Origin: Phytophthora hibernalis
Lineage: Eukaryota > Oomycota > Peronosporomycetes > Peronosporales > Peronosporaceae
Length of the DNA stretch: 64,000 nt
Direction of reading: 5' to 3'
Assembly (NCBI GenBank): GCA_012656075.1
Contig: JAAKBF010000009.1
Span: 558,001-622,000, forward strand
A program made the position numbers and the translations under genes. The notes below the pieces were generated by a model. The model searched no databases. It saw only the letters and a list, made by a program, of their open reading frames with translations, and was not told the origin of the DNA. Every line of letters begins with the position of its first letter. Within the stretch, counting starts at the first letter, position 1. This document shows positions 22,247 through 33,650 of the stretch, one piece after another.

Positions 22247-22464
22247 AGTTTCAAATGGAGACGCGGATCTTTAGAGACGACGCTTGACGGCAAGCTTCTG
22301 CGTTGCCACCATCTAGTACTGGAGCCCCTTCTCAAGTCCATTGCAAAGTAGATCAACATCGTACATACAGCTGATGACCGCTCTTCCAATCACCTCTGTC
22401 GTCCAATCCAGAGCCCCACTTTGAAGCGCCCATTCACTTGTGAAGTGGCGTCTTGAGACTGAAT

Positions 22465-23145
22465 ATGCTGCAGCGCGTCATCACGAGCCCCCTCAAGCCC
22501 ACCGCCGAGAGACTCATGTCAACGCAAATCTCCCCGTTCCACCTCGCGGTGCCAGTGCACAACCTCGAACAAGGTGCGACTAGAGAGAAGGGAGTCACCA
22601 TGTATCTTCCAGTCTCCAATTGCTCTCGATACCCCCTACAGCCAAGGAGTTCTACGGCACCAAGCTCGGTTTCATTGAAGGCCGCTCGTCCAAGCAGTGG
22701 CAGGTCCGTGTCGTGCTCTTCTCTGTGCTCTTCTCTGTCTCTGATGGTGTCGTACCCCGGAATGCTGAGCAGGACTACAACATGTTCGGACACCAGCTCG
22801 TCGTGCACCAAGTCACCAACGAGTACCACGGTGTGGACTACTTTAACCCTGTTGGTAGGTGCCGATCCTTTGCCATGAGCATAGACTGACGTTGCACTTC
22901 TCACAGATGCGGACGACGTGCCAGTCCCGCACTTTGGCGTGGCGCTGACGGTGGACGAATTCCACGCTCTCTCTAAGCGGGTGCAAGGGCTCAACATCGC
23001 GTTCATTGTGGAACCGCATCTGCGCTTCGTCGGCCGCAAGGGAGAGCAGTGGACCATGTTCTTCAAGGACCCCAGCGGAAACAACCTCGAGTTCAAGGCC
23101 ATGACCATCCCCGAAAACCTCTTCGCCAAGTACGTCGAGGAGTGA
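22465..23145 (+). CDS. VOC (glyoxalase/dioxygenase-fold) protein
   Basis: Four exons, 22465-22573, 22642-22703, 22773-22854 and 22907-23145, with introns of 68, 69 and 52 nt; 163 aa, intact. It shows the vicinal-oxygen-chelate pattern: PFHLAVPVHNLEQ at the start of the first module, FYGTKLGF, then PHFGVALTVDEFHAL and FFKDPSGNNLEFKAM at the end of the second. The conserved His in each module and the Glu in NNLEFK fit metal ligands of glyoxalase I and related dioxygenases. The substrate cannot be deduced. A second Met (MSTQISPF) could be the true start if the first 17 residues are a presequence. Confidence 0.88.
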
Positions 23146-23267
23146 ACCGTGACAAGAGTTTTGCTCCGTTGAATCTGAAAGCCAGGGCGCTGGTAAATGC
23201 TAATAAATTACGGGGTCTCTGTGGGATTGAAAGGCTTACCTACAGGCAGTCGAGCTACAGTTCAGCT

Positions 23268-24449
23268 CTACTCGTCACCACCGTCAATATCGTCCGGCTC
23301 GAAATCGCCAAACTCGTCTTCATCAACGGCATCGCTGCCCTCCGCTTCTGCTGCAGCTTGTACCTCAGCCTCAGCTTCCGCCTGCATCTCCTTGTGCATT
23401 TCGATGCCCGTTTCGTACATGCCGAGGTACATTTTGTCGGACACGTTCTCTTGAGTCGCGAACGGCTCCGGCAGCTCCTTCAGCTCCTTCTCAATCCACT
23501 GATACGCGCCGACAGTGTCCACCCACACACCAACGTTCTGCGAGACGTAGACAAATGCTTCCTCGATGGACCCGCGCTTCGGGTCTTTGATCTCGTCCAC
23601 GTACTCAACTGCCTGGAAAAACGCTTCGTGGTACGCGATGACCACCGCCATAAACGGGTTCAGTTTAAAGGCCTTGCGGAGCGCCTCTTGCACGACCTCC
23701 TCAGAGGATCCCTCTTCTTCCAGCACCTCCCACGACACGTACTCGATGATCACCTGGCAGTAAGCGAGTACCGCCGACTCGTCGTCCTTGTGCTTGCCAA
23801 TGAGCTTCCGAGCCTCAGCTCCGCGTCCTTCGTCCACCAAAGCACACGCCAGACCTTCCCGTGAATGGAACGAGTCCGTCTTGTCCAGACTCATGCACAG
23901 CTCGTAGTTCTTGATGCCGCGGTCGGGCATCCCAGCCTCGCAGCAGGCCGCGGCGAGCTGTTTCAACATGCTACCGCCACAAAAATGAGTATCTAGTTAC
24001 ACCCATAGGTAGACAGCAGTGTACGTACATCAGGTACGTCTTGGTGTGCTCATTGTCGGTCATATTACCCTCCTGGAGTGTCTGCGCGTACAGGTCGAAG
24101 GTCTCGAGGGTTTGGGGAACTCGTTGCCGCACTCGTCCAGTTCACCAGCCGCGATCTTGGCCAGCAGCGCCGCCGGTCGCGCCGCGCCTTTGAGTTTCCA
24201 CTCGGACGAAGGCTTGGGCCCCTTGCGGGCCTCGGGTTTGGACTTGGGCGGGTGCTTGGGGAACGCGTGCAGCTCCTGCAGCTTGCGGTCCACGGTGCGC
24301 TGCAGCTGCACCACGCGCAGGCGCAGGCGGTTGTGCTGGCGCTTGTCCTGGCTGGAGCGCATGTTGTCCATGCAGTTCTGCGCAAAGGCCTGCGCCCGAC
24401 CCGAGTTGGACGAACGCGAGCCCTTCCGCTTCTTCGGCTTGCCCGCCAT
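23268..24449 (-). CDS. TPR-like helical-repeat protein, unknown family
   Basis: Exons 24449-24029 and 23970-23268 (58-nt intron), about 374 aa. The N-terminus is Lys-rich (AGKPKKRKGSRSSN), like a nuclear localisation signal, and leads into a basic coiled coil. The rest consists of helical repeats of TPR type (MLKQLAAACCEAGMPDRGIK, then EGLACALVDEGRGAEARKLI), ending in a very acidic tail (DEDEFGDFEPDD). The frame breaks at the GGG run 24108-24110 (CCC in the gene), where four are needed to continue as LETFDLYAQTLQEGN. I do not recognise a named family. Confidence 0.65.
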
Positions 24450-24568
24450 TGTGAAAGTGACTGGTGACCGCGTTCGTTTGATTGGTGCTTAACTAACGTT
24501 GGTTTTTAAATGTAGTTTACGCGTTGGTTATTTTTCGTCGATTCACTTCTGTGGCAGACAGAGACCTG

Positions 24569-24907
24569 ATGATGCTGGCGACGACCCGGAGACTGGCGAC
24601 GCCGCTCGTGGCGGGCGCGCGCGCATTCGCGGCCAAGGGAAAGGGCGGCGCTTCCGCTGTGGAGGAGGTCGTGGACCTGACGAAGGTGGTGCCCACCAAC
24701 ATCCTCAAAGACGGCGCGCACCCGGAGCTCAAGGACAAGGCGGAGTACCCGGCGTGGCTCTTCACACTGCTGGAGCCCAAGCCCACGCTGGGCGAGCTGG
24801 AGCGCATGGGCTTCGACAACCTCGAGATGGAAGAGCAGCACCGCTACCTGGCGCTGTACAACCGACGCGCGGTCAAGGCGGAGAACGCGGCCAAGGCCAA
24901 GAAGTAG
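24569..24907 (+). CDS. MRPL54: Mitochondrial ribosomal protein mL54
   Basis: 112-aa intronless frame starting at the Met pair at 24569. It begins with an Arg/Ala-rich mitochondrial presequence (ATTRRLATPLVAGARAFA). The mL54 core follows: VVPTNILKDGAHPELKDKAE, then YPAWLFTLL and KPTLGELER. This Tyr-Pro-x-Trp-Leu signature is diagnostic of mL54 (yeast MRPL37) in the mitochondrial large subunit. It ends in a Lys/Ala tail at TAG 24905-24907. Divergent from the TPR-like gene, 119 bp apart. Confidence 0.92.
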   Translation: MMLATTRRLATPLVAGARAFAAKGKGGASAVEEVVDLTKVVPTNILKDGAHPELKDKAEYPAWLFTLLEPKPTLGELERMGFDNLEMEEQHRYLALYNRRAVKAENAAKAKK

Positions 24908-25078
24908 GCGACGCGACCAAGTATAGAGATGGAAGATGTAGAGGAGGGAGGACACAAGGCAACAATGGAGACGTGGGTGTCGAGTGCTTTAGCTTGTGTA
25001 TTGCATGCAATGTCTTGCTGTAAAACAGGACGCTGCAATGAACTGGCTGACTGACACGATGACTCCGAGCTACCTGTC

Positions 25079-25710
25079 TTAAGACATGGTCGGGAATCCT
25101 CCAGGCACGAGCTGCAGACAGACACAGCCAAGATCACGTTAGGCATGGACACGAATACAACAATATGTGTGTGCAGATTGGCAGGAAGCTGCGGCATCGT
25201 ACCAGGCACACGTTGTTACCGTTGAGCAGAACCTGGTCCAGCTTCACCTCGCGCTTTCCCTCCGGAGTGATTTCACTATTGGCAACAGAGCAAAAGACAG
25301 ACAATTGTCAGCACCCAATACCAATCATCGGCAAAAGCAGCCACGTACTACTCCGTCACGTCGTCCAGCACCATGTCTTCAGTGCAGAGACAACACTTTA
25401 GTTCCTAGCCCACGCTTCCTCTCATCCAGCAGCAATAAAGGGCAATAGCCAAAACAGAAGGGTCGCTACTTGCTGCCGTCACTCACTAACGTAGTCGTCG
25501 AATCCCCGGAGCGTACCGATGAACTCCTTGTCGCCTTTCATGACGATCCAGAGCTTCGAGCCGATGCATTTGTCAATGATCTCTGCGACCACACAGCAAA
25601 GGAACCAGCGTGCCACGCAACACACGCCTCCGTCAGTCTCACTACGCATAGAACAAGGCGTACACGGCCACGCAGCACCCACCGAGCGGCAAGATGCGGC
25701 TTTGGGACAT
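25079..25710 (-). CDS. LSM5: U6 snRNA-associated Sm-like protein LSm5
   Basis: Subunit of the LSm2-8 ring on U6 snRNA and the LSm1-7 ring in mRNA decay. Five small exons: 25710-25683, 25582-25487, 25376-25349, 25275-25203 and 25111-25079, with GT-AG introns of 100, 110, 73 and 91 nt. Splicing gives 85 aa with the frame intact. The Sm1 motif is clear (IIDKCIGSKLWIVMKGDKEF, then GTLRGFDDYVN). Sm2 follows (KLDQVLLNGNNVCL) and ends LVPGG, as expected for LSm5. Five exons for 85 residues is an unusually fragmented gene for this compact region. Confidence 0.95.
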
Positions 25711-25837
25711 GGTCGTCTGCGCTGCCGACCAATTGCTCGGTTTGTAAAGGGACCAAGTCCGTTGTGTAGTAGTACATATCTTTGTGTCGAGGCACATCAC
25801 TTATAAATATCGTCCTGGTCGTAGCAAGCAATACAAG

Positions 25838-27256
25838 ATGGAGCAGGACCCGGACGAACAGGAGCACTACAAGTCGGTGCTGCTGTCGTTCCGCAGTACG
25901 AGTCCTACATGATGCGCGAGATCTACCGGCGCAAGAAGCACCTGCAGTCGATGCCCGTGGAGATGCAGCGCCGACTTCCGCAGTCCTCCACCATCCGCAA
26001 CCTGCACCACTTCGTGAACGCGGCGCATCATAACCAGGTTTTCTTCGAGCGCGTGGTGTGCGCGCAGCTGGACAACGGACCGGCCTACGAGCTGCCTGTG
26101 GTCACGGCCAAGTCTCCGCTGCAGAGCCCCCGCGCCACTTTACCAAGCTCAAGAGCACGCTGCACCAGTTCGTGCGCGACTGGTCCGACGAGGTTCGTGT
26201 TTGGATTGAGGCTGTGTTGCTAGATGCCGAGTGTTGATGTGCTCTAACTGGTGGTGTGTTTTATATTGTGACTGCTACAGGGCAAGAAGGAGCGTGACAT
26301 GTGCTACACCCCGATCATCAAGGAGCTCCGGCGCGTTCTGCCGGTGAATGTAGACAACCCGTACGTAGTCTGCAAAAGGATCTGCATACTACTGGTAGTG
26401 CGGATATTTAATTGACGGTTGTGCGCTTTGGATCAGGACGGAGCGTCCTCGTGTGCTGCTGCCTGGGGCCGGATTGGGGCGACTTGCGCTGGAGATCGCC
26501 TCCAAGGGCTACGCAGTCCAAGGCAACGAGTTCTCGTACCAGATGCTGTTCGCAAGCAACTTTATCCTCAACTGGTAAGGCATGTATCTTGGATGCTCGC
26601 TGGGTGGGTATACTCATCGTCACTTGGGTGATTGGTTTAAACAGGGCCTCGCAGCCGCTGGAATTTGAGATTCACCCGTGGATTCACAACCCTTCCAACG
26701 CTCTAACGATCACGGACCTGCTCCGTCCCGTAGCGATCCCGGATGTATCGCCAGCGGAGCTTCTGGGCCTCACCAACGGCACAGCCATTCCCCCTGACTT
26801 CTCCATGTGTGCGGGTGAGTTTTTGGAGGCGTACGCGAACGACAAAGGTGGGCCGCCTGCTTGTTTGCTGTACTGTCGATAGCAACAATATCCTGATATG
26901 ATTGTTCTGCAGAATGCTGGGACTGCGTTGTCACGTGCTTCTTCATCGACGCGGCACCGAACGTGATCGAGTACATTGCGGCGTTCGAGCGTTTGCTCAA
27001 GCCTGGCGGCTACTGGATTAACCTGGGGCCTCTGCTCTACCACTGGCAGAACGGCGACGGGGACGACGATGAGCGCTACGAGCAGTCGGTGGAGCTCTCG
27101 TACGAGGAGATCAAGCACGTCATGAGCTCGTACAACTTCCGCATCCAGAAGGAGTCACAGCGCGAGTGCCTGTACACGAACAACGTCAAGAGTATGATGA
27201 AGACGGTCTACAACTGCGCCTTCTTCACGGCAGTCAAGGAGACTGGTCGCGTCTAA
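25838..27256 (+). CDS. CARNMT1: Carnosine N-methyltransferase (N2227 family)
   Basis: SAM-dependent methyltransferase of the CARNMT1/N2227 family, which in animals makes anserine from carnosine; substrates in oomycetes are unproven. Five exons, 25838-26192, 26281-26360, 26437-26574, 26645-26847 and 26913-27256; introns 65-88 nt; about 373 aa. Landmarks: VLLPGAGLGRLALEIA (SAM motif I), GNEFSYQMLFASNFILN, IHPWIHNPSN, DCVVTCFFIDAAPN, and LKPGGYWINLGPLLYHW. Two one-base losses occur in exon 1: near 25894 (one C where two fit) and at 26135-26136 (two C where three fit). Both are in short C runs and look like sequence errors. Confidence 0.92.
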
Positions 27257-27364
27257 AGGTGCAAACAAATGCGGGCGGAGAGCAGTTCGGAGGGAGTTTG
27301 GTATTGGTGGATCTCGCTTCTACTGTACGTAGTAAATAGCAGCCTCTGGTCTCCTTTCTCGTCC

Positions 27365-27559
27365 TCACTCGAGGTCCTCGTCGTCGTAGTCGTCGGCCAG
27401 CGACTTGATGGCAGCCGCGTGCACTGGCACTTCGTCTCCCAAACGCTCCATCTCTGGGTTTCCCTCTACGTCCATCTCGCTCTCCATCTGGCGCTTTAGT
27501 CGTGCGTGCAGCTGCTTGGACGCAGGCGGCGACTTCCTTCCTCTCGGCGGCGTCTCCAT
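27365..27559 (-). CDS. Small charged protein, 64 aa
   Basis: Frame starting METPPRGRKSPPASKQL at 27559 and ending in an acidic tail (ADDYDDEDLE). It is divergent from PSMD14 with 128 bp between starts, like other divergent pairs here, which supports a real gene. No domain is recognisable. Confidence 0.45.
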   Translation of the reverse strand: METPPRGRKSPPASKQLHARLKRQMESEMDVEGNPEMERLGDEVPVHAAAIKSLADDYDDEDLE

Positions 27560-27687
27560 TTTCGATCCGAAAGAGCAATGCCAATTTGAAATTGGCTGAA
27601 ATCTTGATATATGGTGTAGCACACACCACTATACTTCTTCCCCCATTTGGATCCTTTTGGCGAGAAGAGCTTGAAGACTTTGGAGAA

Positions 27688-28761
27688 ATGGACCGACTGC
27701 AGCGTCTCTTTGGCAACCTGCCGGGGCTCCCGGCCAGGGCGGACCTGGCGCCGATGGTCCGCTGGTCGACACGGCCGAGAAGGTGCACATTTCGTCTCTG
27801 GCGCTGCTCAAGATGCTGAAACACGGTAAGATCTCGATTGTGTCATTTACCCGGTAAATTATAATTAATTGTGTTTTTTATTACGTAGGCCGCGCCGGCG
27901 TGCCCATGGAGGTGATGGGCCTGATGCTGGGTGAGTTCGTGGACGACTACACGGTGAACTGCATCGACGTGTTCGCCATGCCGCAGAGCGGAACTGGTGT
28001 AAGCGTCGAGGCCGTAGACCCGGTGTTCCAGATGAAGATGCTGGAGATGCTCAAGCAGACGGGCAGAGCCGAGATGGTCGTGGGCTGGTACCACTCGCAC
28101 CCGGGCTTCGGTTGCTGGCTCTCGGGCGTGGATATCAACACGCAGCAGAGCTTCGAGGCGCTCAACCCGCGCGCCGTGGCCGTGGTGGTGGACCCCATCC
28201 AGAGCGTTAAGGGCAAGGTCGTGATTGATGCCTTCCGCCTCATCAACCCACAGCTCATGATGATGGGTCAGGAGCCACGGCAAACCACGTCCAACATTGG
28301 TCATCTTAACAAACCGTCCATCCAGGCGCTGATCCACGGCCTCAACCGCCACTACTACTCGATCGCCATTGACTACCGCAAGAACGAGCTCGAGGAACAG
28401 ATGCTCATGAATCTACACAAGAAGACGTGGAGCGACGGCCTCGTACTGACCAAGTTCGAGGACCACTCCAAGGAGAACGAGACGACTGTAAAGGTGCGTT
28501 GTGTGCAGCGTGCTGCAAAAAGAGAAGAATCTGTAAAACTGATTGTGTTTTTGACTTTTGACAACGCAGACCATGCTCAATCTTACGGAGCAGTACAACA
28601 AGCGGGTGCAAGAGGAGGAAGAGAAGACGCCCGAAGAGCTCGAGGTGCTGAACGTCGGCAAGCTGGACCCGAAGAAGCACCTGGAGAACGACGTGTACGA
28701 CCTTATGGCCCTCAACACAGTCCAGTGCCTCGGCGCAATGCTTGACACGATCGTGTTTTAG
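27688..28761 (+). CDS. PSMD14: 26S proteasome lid deubiquitinase RPN11
   Basis: Zn-dependent JAMM/MPN+ deubiquitinase that cleaves ubiquitin chains en bloc at the 26S proteasome. Exons 27688-27825, 27889-28493 and 28570-28761 (introns 63 and 76 nt) give about 311 aa, matching the family (310). MPN motifs: EVMGLMLGEFVDDYTV, the catalytic JAMM motif in WYHSHPGFGCWLSGVD, then NPRAVAVVVDPIQSVKGKV. The C-terminal helices end NTVQCLGAMLDTIVF, as in RPN11. The only defect is in exon 1, where GGGG at 27723-27726 must be GGGGG to join MDRLQRLFGNLPG to the MPN domain. Such a break in an essential single-copy enzyme is best explained as a sequence error. Confidence 0.96.
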
Positions 28762-28973
28762 ATGCACCGACTACAGAGAACGGAGATGGGTTGACTAACC
28801 AGACGTCGACACAGAAATGAATCGTGTCTGCTCTACTATTTGTTTCTCGTTTCAGTTTGTCCATGGGTTTACACTGCTGATCACACGAAGATCGTTTCTA
28901 CAACATAAAGGGAAGCAACCTAGCATCTACTGCTGGAAGTCGATCAGCACATGCGGAGCCATTATAAAGCAAG

Positions 28974-30133
28974 CTACCGCAGCTCATCGACCTTGACCGG
29001 GCGGTTCTCTGCAAGTGACTTGTTCGCGGCCAGAGCCAGCAACAGAGCCTCGCGCCCATCATCGCCACCAACAGGAACCGAAGCACCGTCCGTCGTGCAC
29101 ACACGGATGAACGCCTCCATCTCCGCCACGTAGGCGTCCATGTAGCGCTCAAGGAAAAAGTGCAGCGGCAAGTCCCGACGCACGCTCTCGTTCGTTGACA
29201 CCACCACTTGGTTCGAGTGCTTATTGTCGCAGGCAACAGATCCCTTCGACCCCAGCGCCTCCACGCGCTGGTCGTAGCCGTACGCCGCCTCGCGGCTGTT
29301 CTCGATGTAGCAGATCACCCCGTTGCGGAACTTGAGAAGCACCACAGCCGTGTCGATGTCGCCTGCCGCTGCGATGTCCGGGTTGACGCTCTGTGCCATG
29401 GCGTAGACCTCATCCACCTCGTCACCGACCAGGAAGCGGGCCATGTCAAAGTCGTGGATGGTCATGTCACGGAACAGGCCGCCCGAGACCTTGACGTACT
29501 CGATGGGCGGGGCACCAGGGTCGCGGCTCGTGATGCGCAGCATGTTGACCTTGCCGATCTCGTCGCGATCAATGGCCTGCTTGATACGTACGAAGTTGGC
29601 GTCGAATCGGCGGTTGAATCCGATCATGAGCTTTACACCAGCATCGTCCGCCTGCAATCAAACGACAAAGAGCAGGATTCGTGAGCGCCAGACAGCACAC
29701 AACAAGCAGATCATAGCCGCTACGCACCGCTTTGATGGCCTCGTTGACGACTTCGACGCTGAAGTCCACGGGCTTCTCACAGAAAATCTGCTTCTTGTTC
29801 TTGGCCGCGTCGATGATCTGTTCGGCGTGCATGGCGGTGGGGAGCAGATGACGACGGCGTCGATCTCCGGGTCGCTGAAGATCTCGGACGCGTCCTTGGT
29901 CCAGCGCGCGATGCCGAAGTGCGCGGCCACAGTCTCGGCTACGTCACCAATGGGGTCGGCGATCTGCGGGTGCGGTACATGCGGTGAGTCACCACCAAAA
30001 CGTTGTACTGTAATGTACGTACCATGGCGATGGTGGCCCCCGCGCGCTGCAGACTCTGCGCGTGCACTTTTCCGATGCGGCCACCGCCGATGAGGCCCAC
30101 GCGCAGAGGCTTGGACAGGTGCGAGTTGAGCAT
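28974..30133 (-). CDS. Gfo/Idh/MocA oxidoreductase (inositol 2-dehydrogenase-like), copy 1
   Basis: NAD(P)-dependent sugar or polyol dehydrogenase, closest in pattern to myo-inositol 2-dehydrogenases. Exons 30133-30023, 29963-29728 and 29651-28974, introns 59 and 76 nt, about 341 aa. Rossmann start RVGLIGGGRIGKVHAQSL; then the EKP motif (CEKPVDFSVE), GFNRRFDANFVRIK, SGGLFRDMTIHDFDMARFLV (family His-Asp pair) and YGYDQRVEALGSKG. The frame needs CCCCC where the assembly has CCCC (forward GGGG 29839-29842). A second copy lies at 33651-34910. No signal peptide is evident. Confidence 0.9.
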
Positions 30134-30371
30134 GACGGACGAGAAAAGCAGGACGAGGAGAATCGCGAAGTGTGCGAGTCCACGCAGGACAAGACGAGCA
30201 GGCTCTATTGCAGCCGCTTATCAGCCAATGGCGCTGCGAGGTGCAGTATCCAGCGACGTGTTGTCGCTTCAGAAACTGCAAGACGTGAGCAATGAGGTGA
30301 AGTCCTGTGAAGAGCTATATTTACGGTGCTATGCTTCGTGTTCAACCGTTCTGCGTTGATGCGACTTGACC

Positions 30372-33300
30372 ATGCAACGAGGTCCGTCAGCGTCAGACAA
30401 AGGCGGCCTGCCGGCGATTAATGCGGGCGCGCCAGTGCGTGGCGTGAGCCCCAACGTGGCCAAGCGCGCTGCCTGGTCAACGCCGCGCGACCGACAGGCG
30501 ACGCCTGACAAGAATCAACAGCAACAGAGTCCTGCGTCTTTGGAGGTAGATGGAGCCCCGCCATCGAGACAAGTACAGACAGCTTCAACGCCGCCGGCGC
30601 CTCTGGAGGAGGCGCTGGAAGTGCTCCACGCGGTGCTGGAAGAGACCGACGACAGGAGCGACAGCGCACGGCGACGTGGAGCCGCGCTGCAAGAAACCAG
30701 GAGACTGCACGAAGCAGAAGAGTGCGAGCTGGAACGGACGCGACTCGCGGGTGACGACCAGCTGCAGATGACGCTCGAGATGCTGCACACCGAGCTTGCT
30801 CGAGAGAGGCGACTCCGGAGCTCAGGTGAGAACTTGAGGCCTGTGCTTGCCGCGACAGCTCCTGCTACCGATAGGAAAAGTCCGAGCAAGCGTCAAGCAA
30901 CGCGGTTGGCACCACGATTACGCAATTCGCCGTTCAAGCCCCGTCCAAATGGGCCTGGTCCCGTGGAGATTGAAGAGAGGGAGCCTGCGGAGGAGGGCAT
31001 TCGTCTCGCCTTGTTTGAATGCGACACCAATGTGAAAAGTATGAGTGCGTCGGCCCGAAAGGTGAAGCTCCACGAACTGCGGGGAGAGCAAGCTCGATGG
31101 CAACGGGACTACGAGACCATGCGCGAGCAAGTTATTGAAGAAAAGGCAAGGCAGGTGGCGCTATTTCAGCGACTGGAACTGGTGCGGCGATCCCATGCAA
31201 GTCAGCTCAAGGAAGCTGAAGCTGCTCTGCGGGCTTCACAGGCAGACGTGGAACAACTGCAAGCTCGCCTAGCACAAGGCCGAATCACTGTTACCCATGA
31301 AGCGCGACGCACAACAGCACTGGTACAGATCTCTCGTTCCGAAAGACAGCGACTGGTGTGTGCATTAGCAGAAACGCGGCACAAATTTCGCGAGTGGAAA
31401 GAGGGAGAGGCTGCAACGTTGCGTGCTACACGAGAGCAAGCTGTACACGCACTACGAACAGAATATGAACTTAAACTAGCTCGTCACCAGGAGGAGAAGC
31501 AGAAGTTGCGCGACAAAGTGAAGGATCTGGAAGTGTCGTTGCGTCTGCTGCAGCGAGACCGCCAGATGTCTCCTGGTGAACTTAGTGAGCGAAAGGGGAC
31601 GATGCTGAAAATTAACTTAGATGGGACCGGGTATGGTGACGTTGGCGCTGCTGATTTTATTGAGGCCCAAGGACGCATACACGAGCTGGAGGCGCTGCTT
31701 CAGCTTAGCAAAGAACGGCAAAACCGGCAAGATGCACTCCTACGCGTCTCCGAGACAGCACTTGCGCGACTCAGTCAGGAGCGTGAGTTGGATGCTCTTG
31801 AGAATCTATCCTTACCGTCGCCCGCTGTAGCTTTGGTTATGACGAATCTGACAAGTGAAATTCAGCCGGAAGAAAGAGCCAAACCTATTGTTCGAGACGT
31901 ACCAACACCTTCGCCGGTCAATCCACCGTCTACTGGCGTGGTGTCTAGGAGAGGGTCCCAAACACTGCAACGTGAAGGGTCTTTGGCAACGGTATCTGGT
32001 ACTCCATCGACTCCAAATCGAAGCCCAGCGAGACGGCAGAGCATAGCTGGTGGTGGAATCGGAACAGATTTGGAGAAGGAGATTTTGCGCCGCAAGAGCA
32101 TAGCTCTAACTGCTGAGGTGAACCGCTACCAGAAAATTGTCGTGCAATCTATGGAAGAGGTTCGCGCGCTGAAAGAATCCAGGCGACGCAGTCGCAGCGG
32201 CAGTTTAAGCAGTTCTGCAGTGGTTTTGAGCCCACGAGAAGCATACTTGCTAGAGGAACTTGCTGGATGCCAGCGCGAGATTGATGCAATGAAGGCAAAA
32301 TTGAAGAAGCGTAAGAAGGAAAAATCTAATGAAGCAGCCGAGGTAGATAACCTGGGTCGTAGTGGAGCTGGTGATGCTGACTCGAGTTGTAGCAGTAACA
32401 GCGACAGCGCCAGCATCAGTAATGGCGGTGACAGCGACGAGGGTGAAGGTGGCAGACCAACAGATAAACTTGAAGTGCCAATCGCCAAATCGGTGAGCCA
32501 ACCACGCTTATCGTTGGTTAAAGAGCTTGGGCAGGACGATGAGGAAGTTGACGAAAAGGACGTACTCGGGACTGATGCTGCAGTGAAGGCGATCCAGACG
32601 TGCTCAAAGGGGTTTCTCGCTCGGCGGGAGTTTATTCGGAAGAAGTTGGCCATTGGAAAGATCAAGGCTCGTTACCGTGGCTATCTCGTGCGTAAGAACT
32701 ACGAAGCTCTCGGTGGGGTGTTGCTTCCATCGGATCGTAAATTACTTCCGTCGGGCCTAGCGCCACAGGTGGCTCCAGATTTCCTGCTTGTAACCGAGGC
32801 CATGCAGTACAAGATGCAGATTGTGGATCCGCACCACGAAGTATCCTACGTTTGCGAGGATGGCAAGAACAACCGCGACAAAGTAGAAGTTGTGCTGCGC
32901 GTATCGAAGGACCCGCCGATTCTTCAGCTGCAGGTGACACCAAATAGTCCAGCAGACCAAATGGCTGCTGTGCCTCGTGTCGCCTATTTCCACTTGTTCG
33001 AGACGATTGCCCTGCTCCCGTTCGAAGACGAAGAAATTGTTCTGGAGACCTCAAGCGAGAAGGATATTGCCAGAATTTTCTCTTCGCGGTTGGCCGTGCA
33101 GCGGAAGGGCTCTGACAGTGACTATCTCTTCTTCATTACACGACCCGGCATAGAGCTGCAAGGCGGTATTGTAAGAGGCAAAGAGGACCCCACTGCTCGT
33201 CGAAGTTCACGCACACTTCTCACAGAACTGCCTGTTCAGCCGATGGAGTCGAGAGCCGCCTCTGCGTCGAGTGATACCTTTGACGCCGATGGAGCAACAT

Positions 33301-33503
33301 CATCCGTTTTCGGCCAAGAAGTTGATTTGGACTTGCTCATTCGTGAAGCGAGAACGGACCCGCTAGACAGCGAGCCAACGAAGCCACACGCGGCAAGTGG
33401 AAGTGAACTAACCATAGTACTTGAGGAACCCACTGCAAGAATTCGACGTCTTGTTAAGCGGCTTTCGAGCAATTCGCTCGAAAGCGAGAAGCAGCAACCC
33501 TGA
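30372..33503 (+). CDS. 1,043-aa coiled-coil and IQ-motif protein with unknown C-terminal domain
   Basis: Intronless frame; I start at ATG 30372, the first true ATG. The N-terminal 70 residues are disordered. Long coiled coils follow (roughly residues 80-170 and 230-480). Then comes a Ser/Pro-rich linker with GSDS/SSS runs, two IQ-like helices around residues 735-780 (IQTCSKGFLARREFIRKKL and IKARYRGYLVRKNYEALGG), and a beta-rich globular segment, about residues 800-935 (VSYVCEDGKNNRDKVEVVLR, VAYFHLFETIALLPFEDEEI). IQ motifs suggest calmodulin or myosin light-chain binding. The architecture fits a flagellar or cytoskeletal scaffold, but that is inference. It lies between the two Gfo/Idh/MocA paralogues. 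Confidence 0.85.
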   Translation: MQRGPSASDKGGLPAINAGAPVRGVSPNVAKRAAWSTPRDRQATPDKNQQQQSPASLEVDGAPPSRQVQTASTPPAPLEEALEVLHAVLEETDDRSDSARRRGAALQETRRLHEAEECELERTRLAGDDQLQMTLEMLHTELARERRLRSSGENLRPVLAATAPATDRKSPSKRQATRLAPRLRNSPFKPRPNGPGPVEIEEREPAEEGIRLALFECDTNVKSMSASARKVKLHELRGEQARWQRDYETMREQVIEEKARQVALFQRLELVRRSHASQLKEAEAALRASQADVEQLQARLAQGRITVTHEARRTTALVQISRSERQRLVCALAETRHKFREWKEGEAATLRATREQAVHALRTEYELKLARHQEEKQKLRDKVKDLEVSLRLLQRDRQMSPGELSERKGTMLKINLDGTGYGDVGAADFIEAQGRIHELEALLQLSKERQNRQDALLRVSETALARLSQERELDALENLSLPSPAVALVMTNLTSEIQPEERAKPIVRDVPTPSPVNPPSTGVVSRRGSQTLQREGSLATVSGTPSTPNRSPARRQSIAGGGIGTDLEKEILRRKSIALTAEVNRYQKIVVQSMEEVRALKESRRRSRSGSLSSSAVVLSPREAYLLEELAGCQREIDAMKAKLKKRKKEKSNEAAEVDNLGRSGAGDADSSCSSNSDSASISNGGDSDEGEGGRPTDKLEVPIAKSVSQPRLSLVKELGQDDEEVDEKDVLGTDAAVKAIQTCSKGFLARREFIRKKLAIGKIKARYRGYLVRKNYEALGGVLLPSDRKLLPSGLAPQVAPDFLLVTEAMQYKMQIVDPHHEVSYVCEDGKNNRDKVEVVLRVSKDPPILQLQVTPNSPADQMAAVPRVAYFHLFETIALLPFEDEEIVLETSSEKDIARIFSSRLAVQRKGSDSDYLFFITRPGIELQGGIVRGKEDPTARRSSRTLLTELPVQPMESRAASASSDTFDADGATSSVFGQEVDLDLLIREARTDPLDSEPTKPHAASGSELTIVLEEPTARIRRLVKRLSSNSLESEKQQP

Positions 33504-33650
33504 CTACCAGTTCCCAACACACAATCGTGTACAGCTTACTGTAAGCAGAATACTGAAGTACGAAGTACCAGAATACTATAAACATGGCCCAGCCCAATTT
33601 GCACTTTCACTCACCAGCGTTCGGTTCCACCTGGGTATCAAGGTTTGAAA

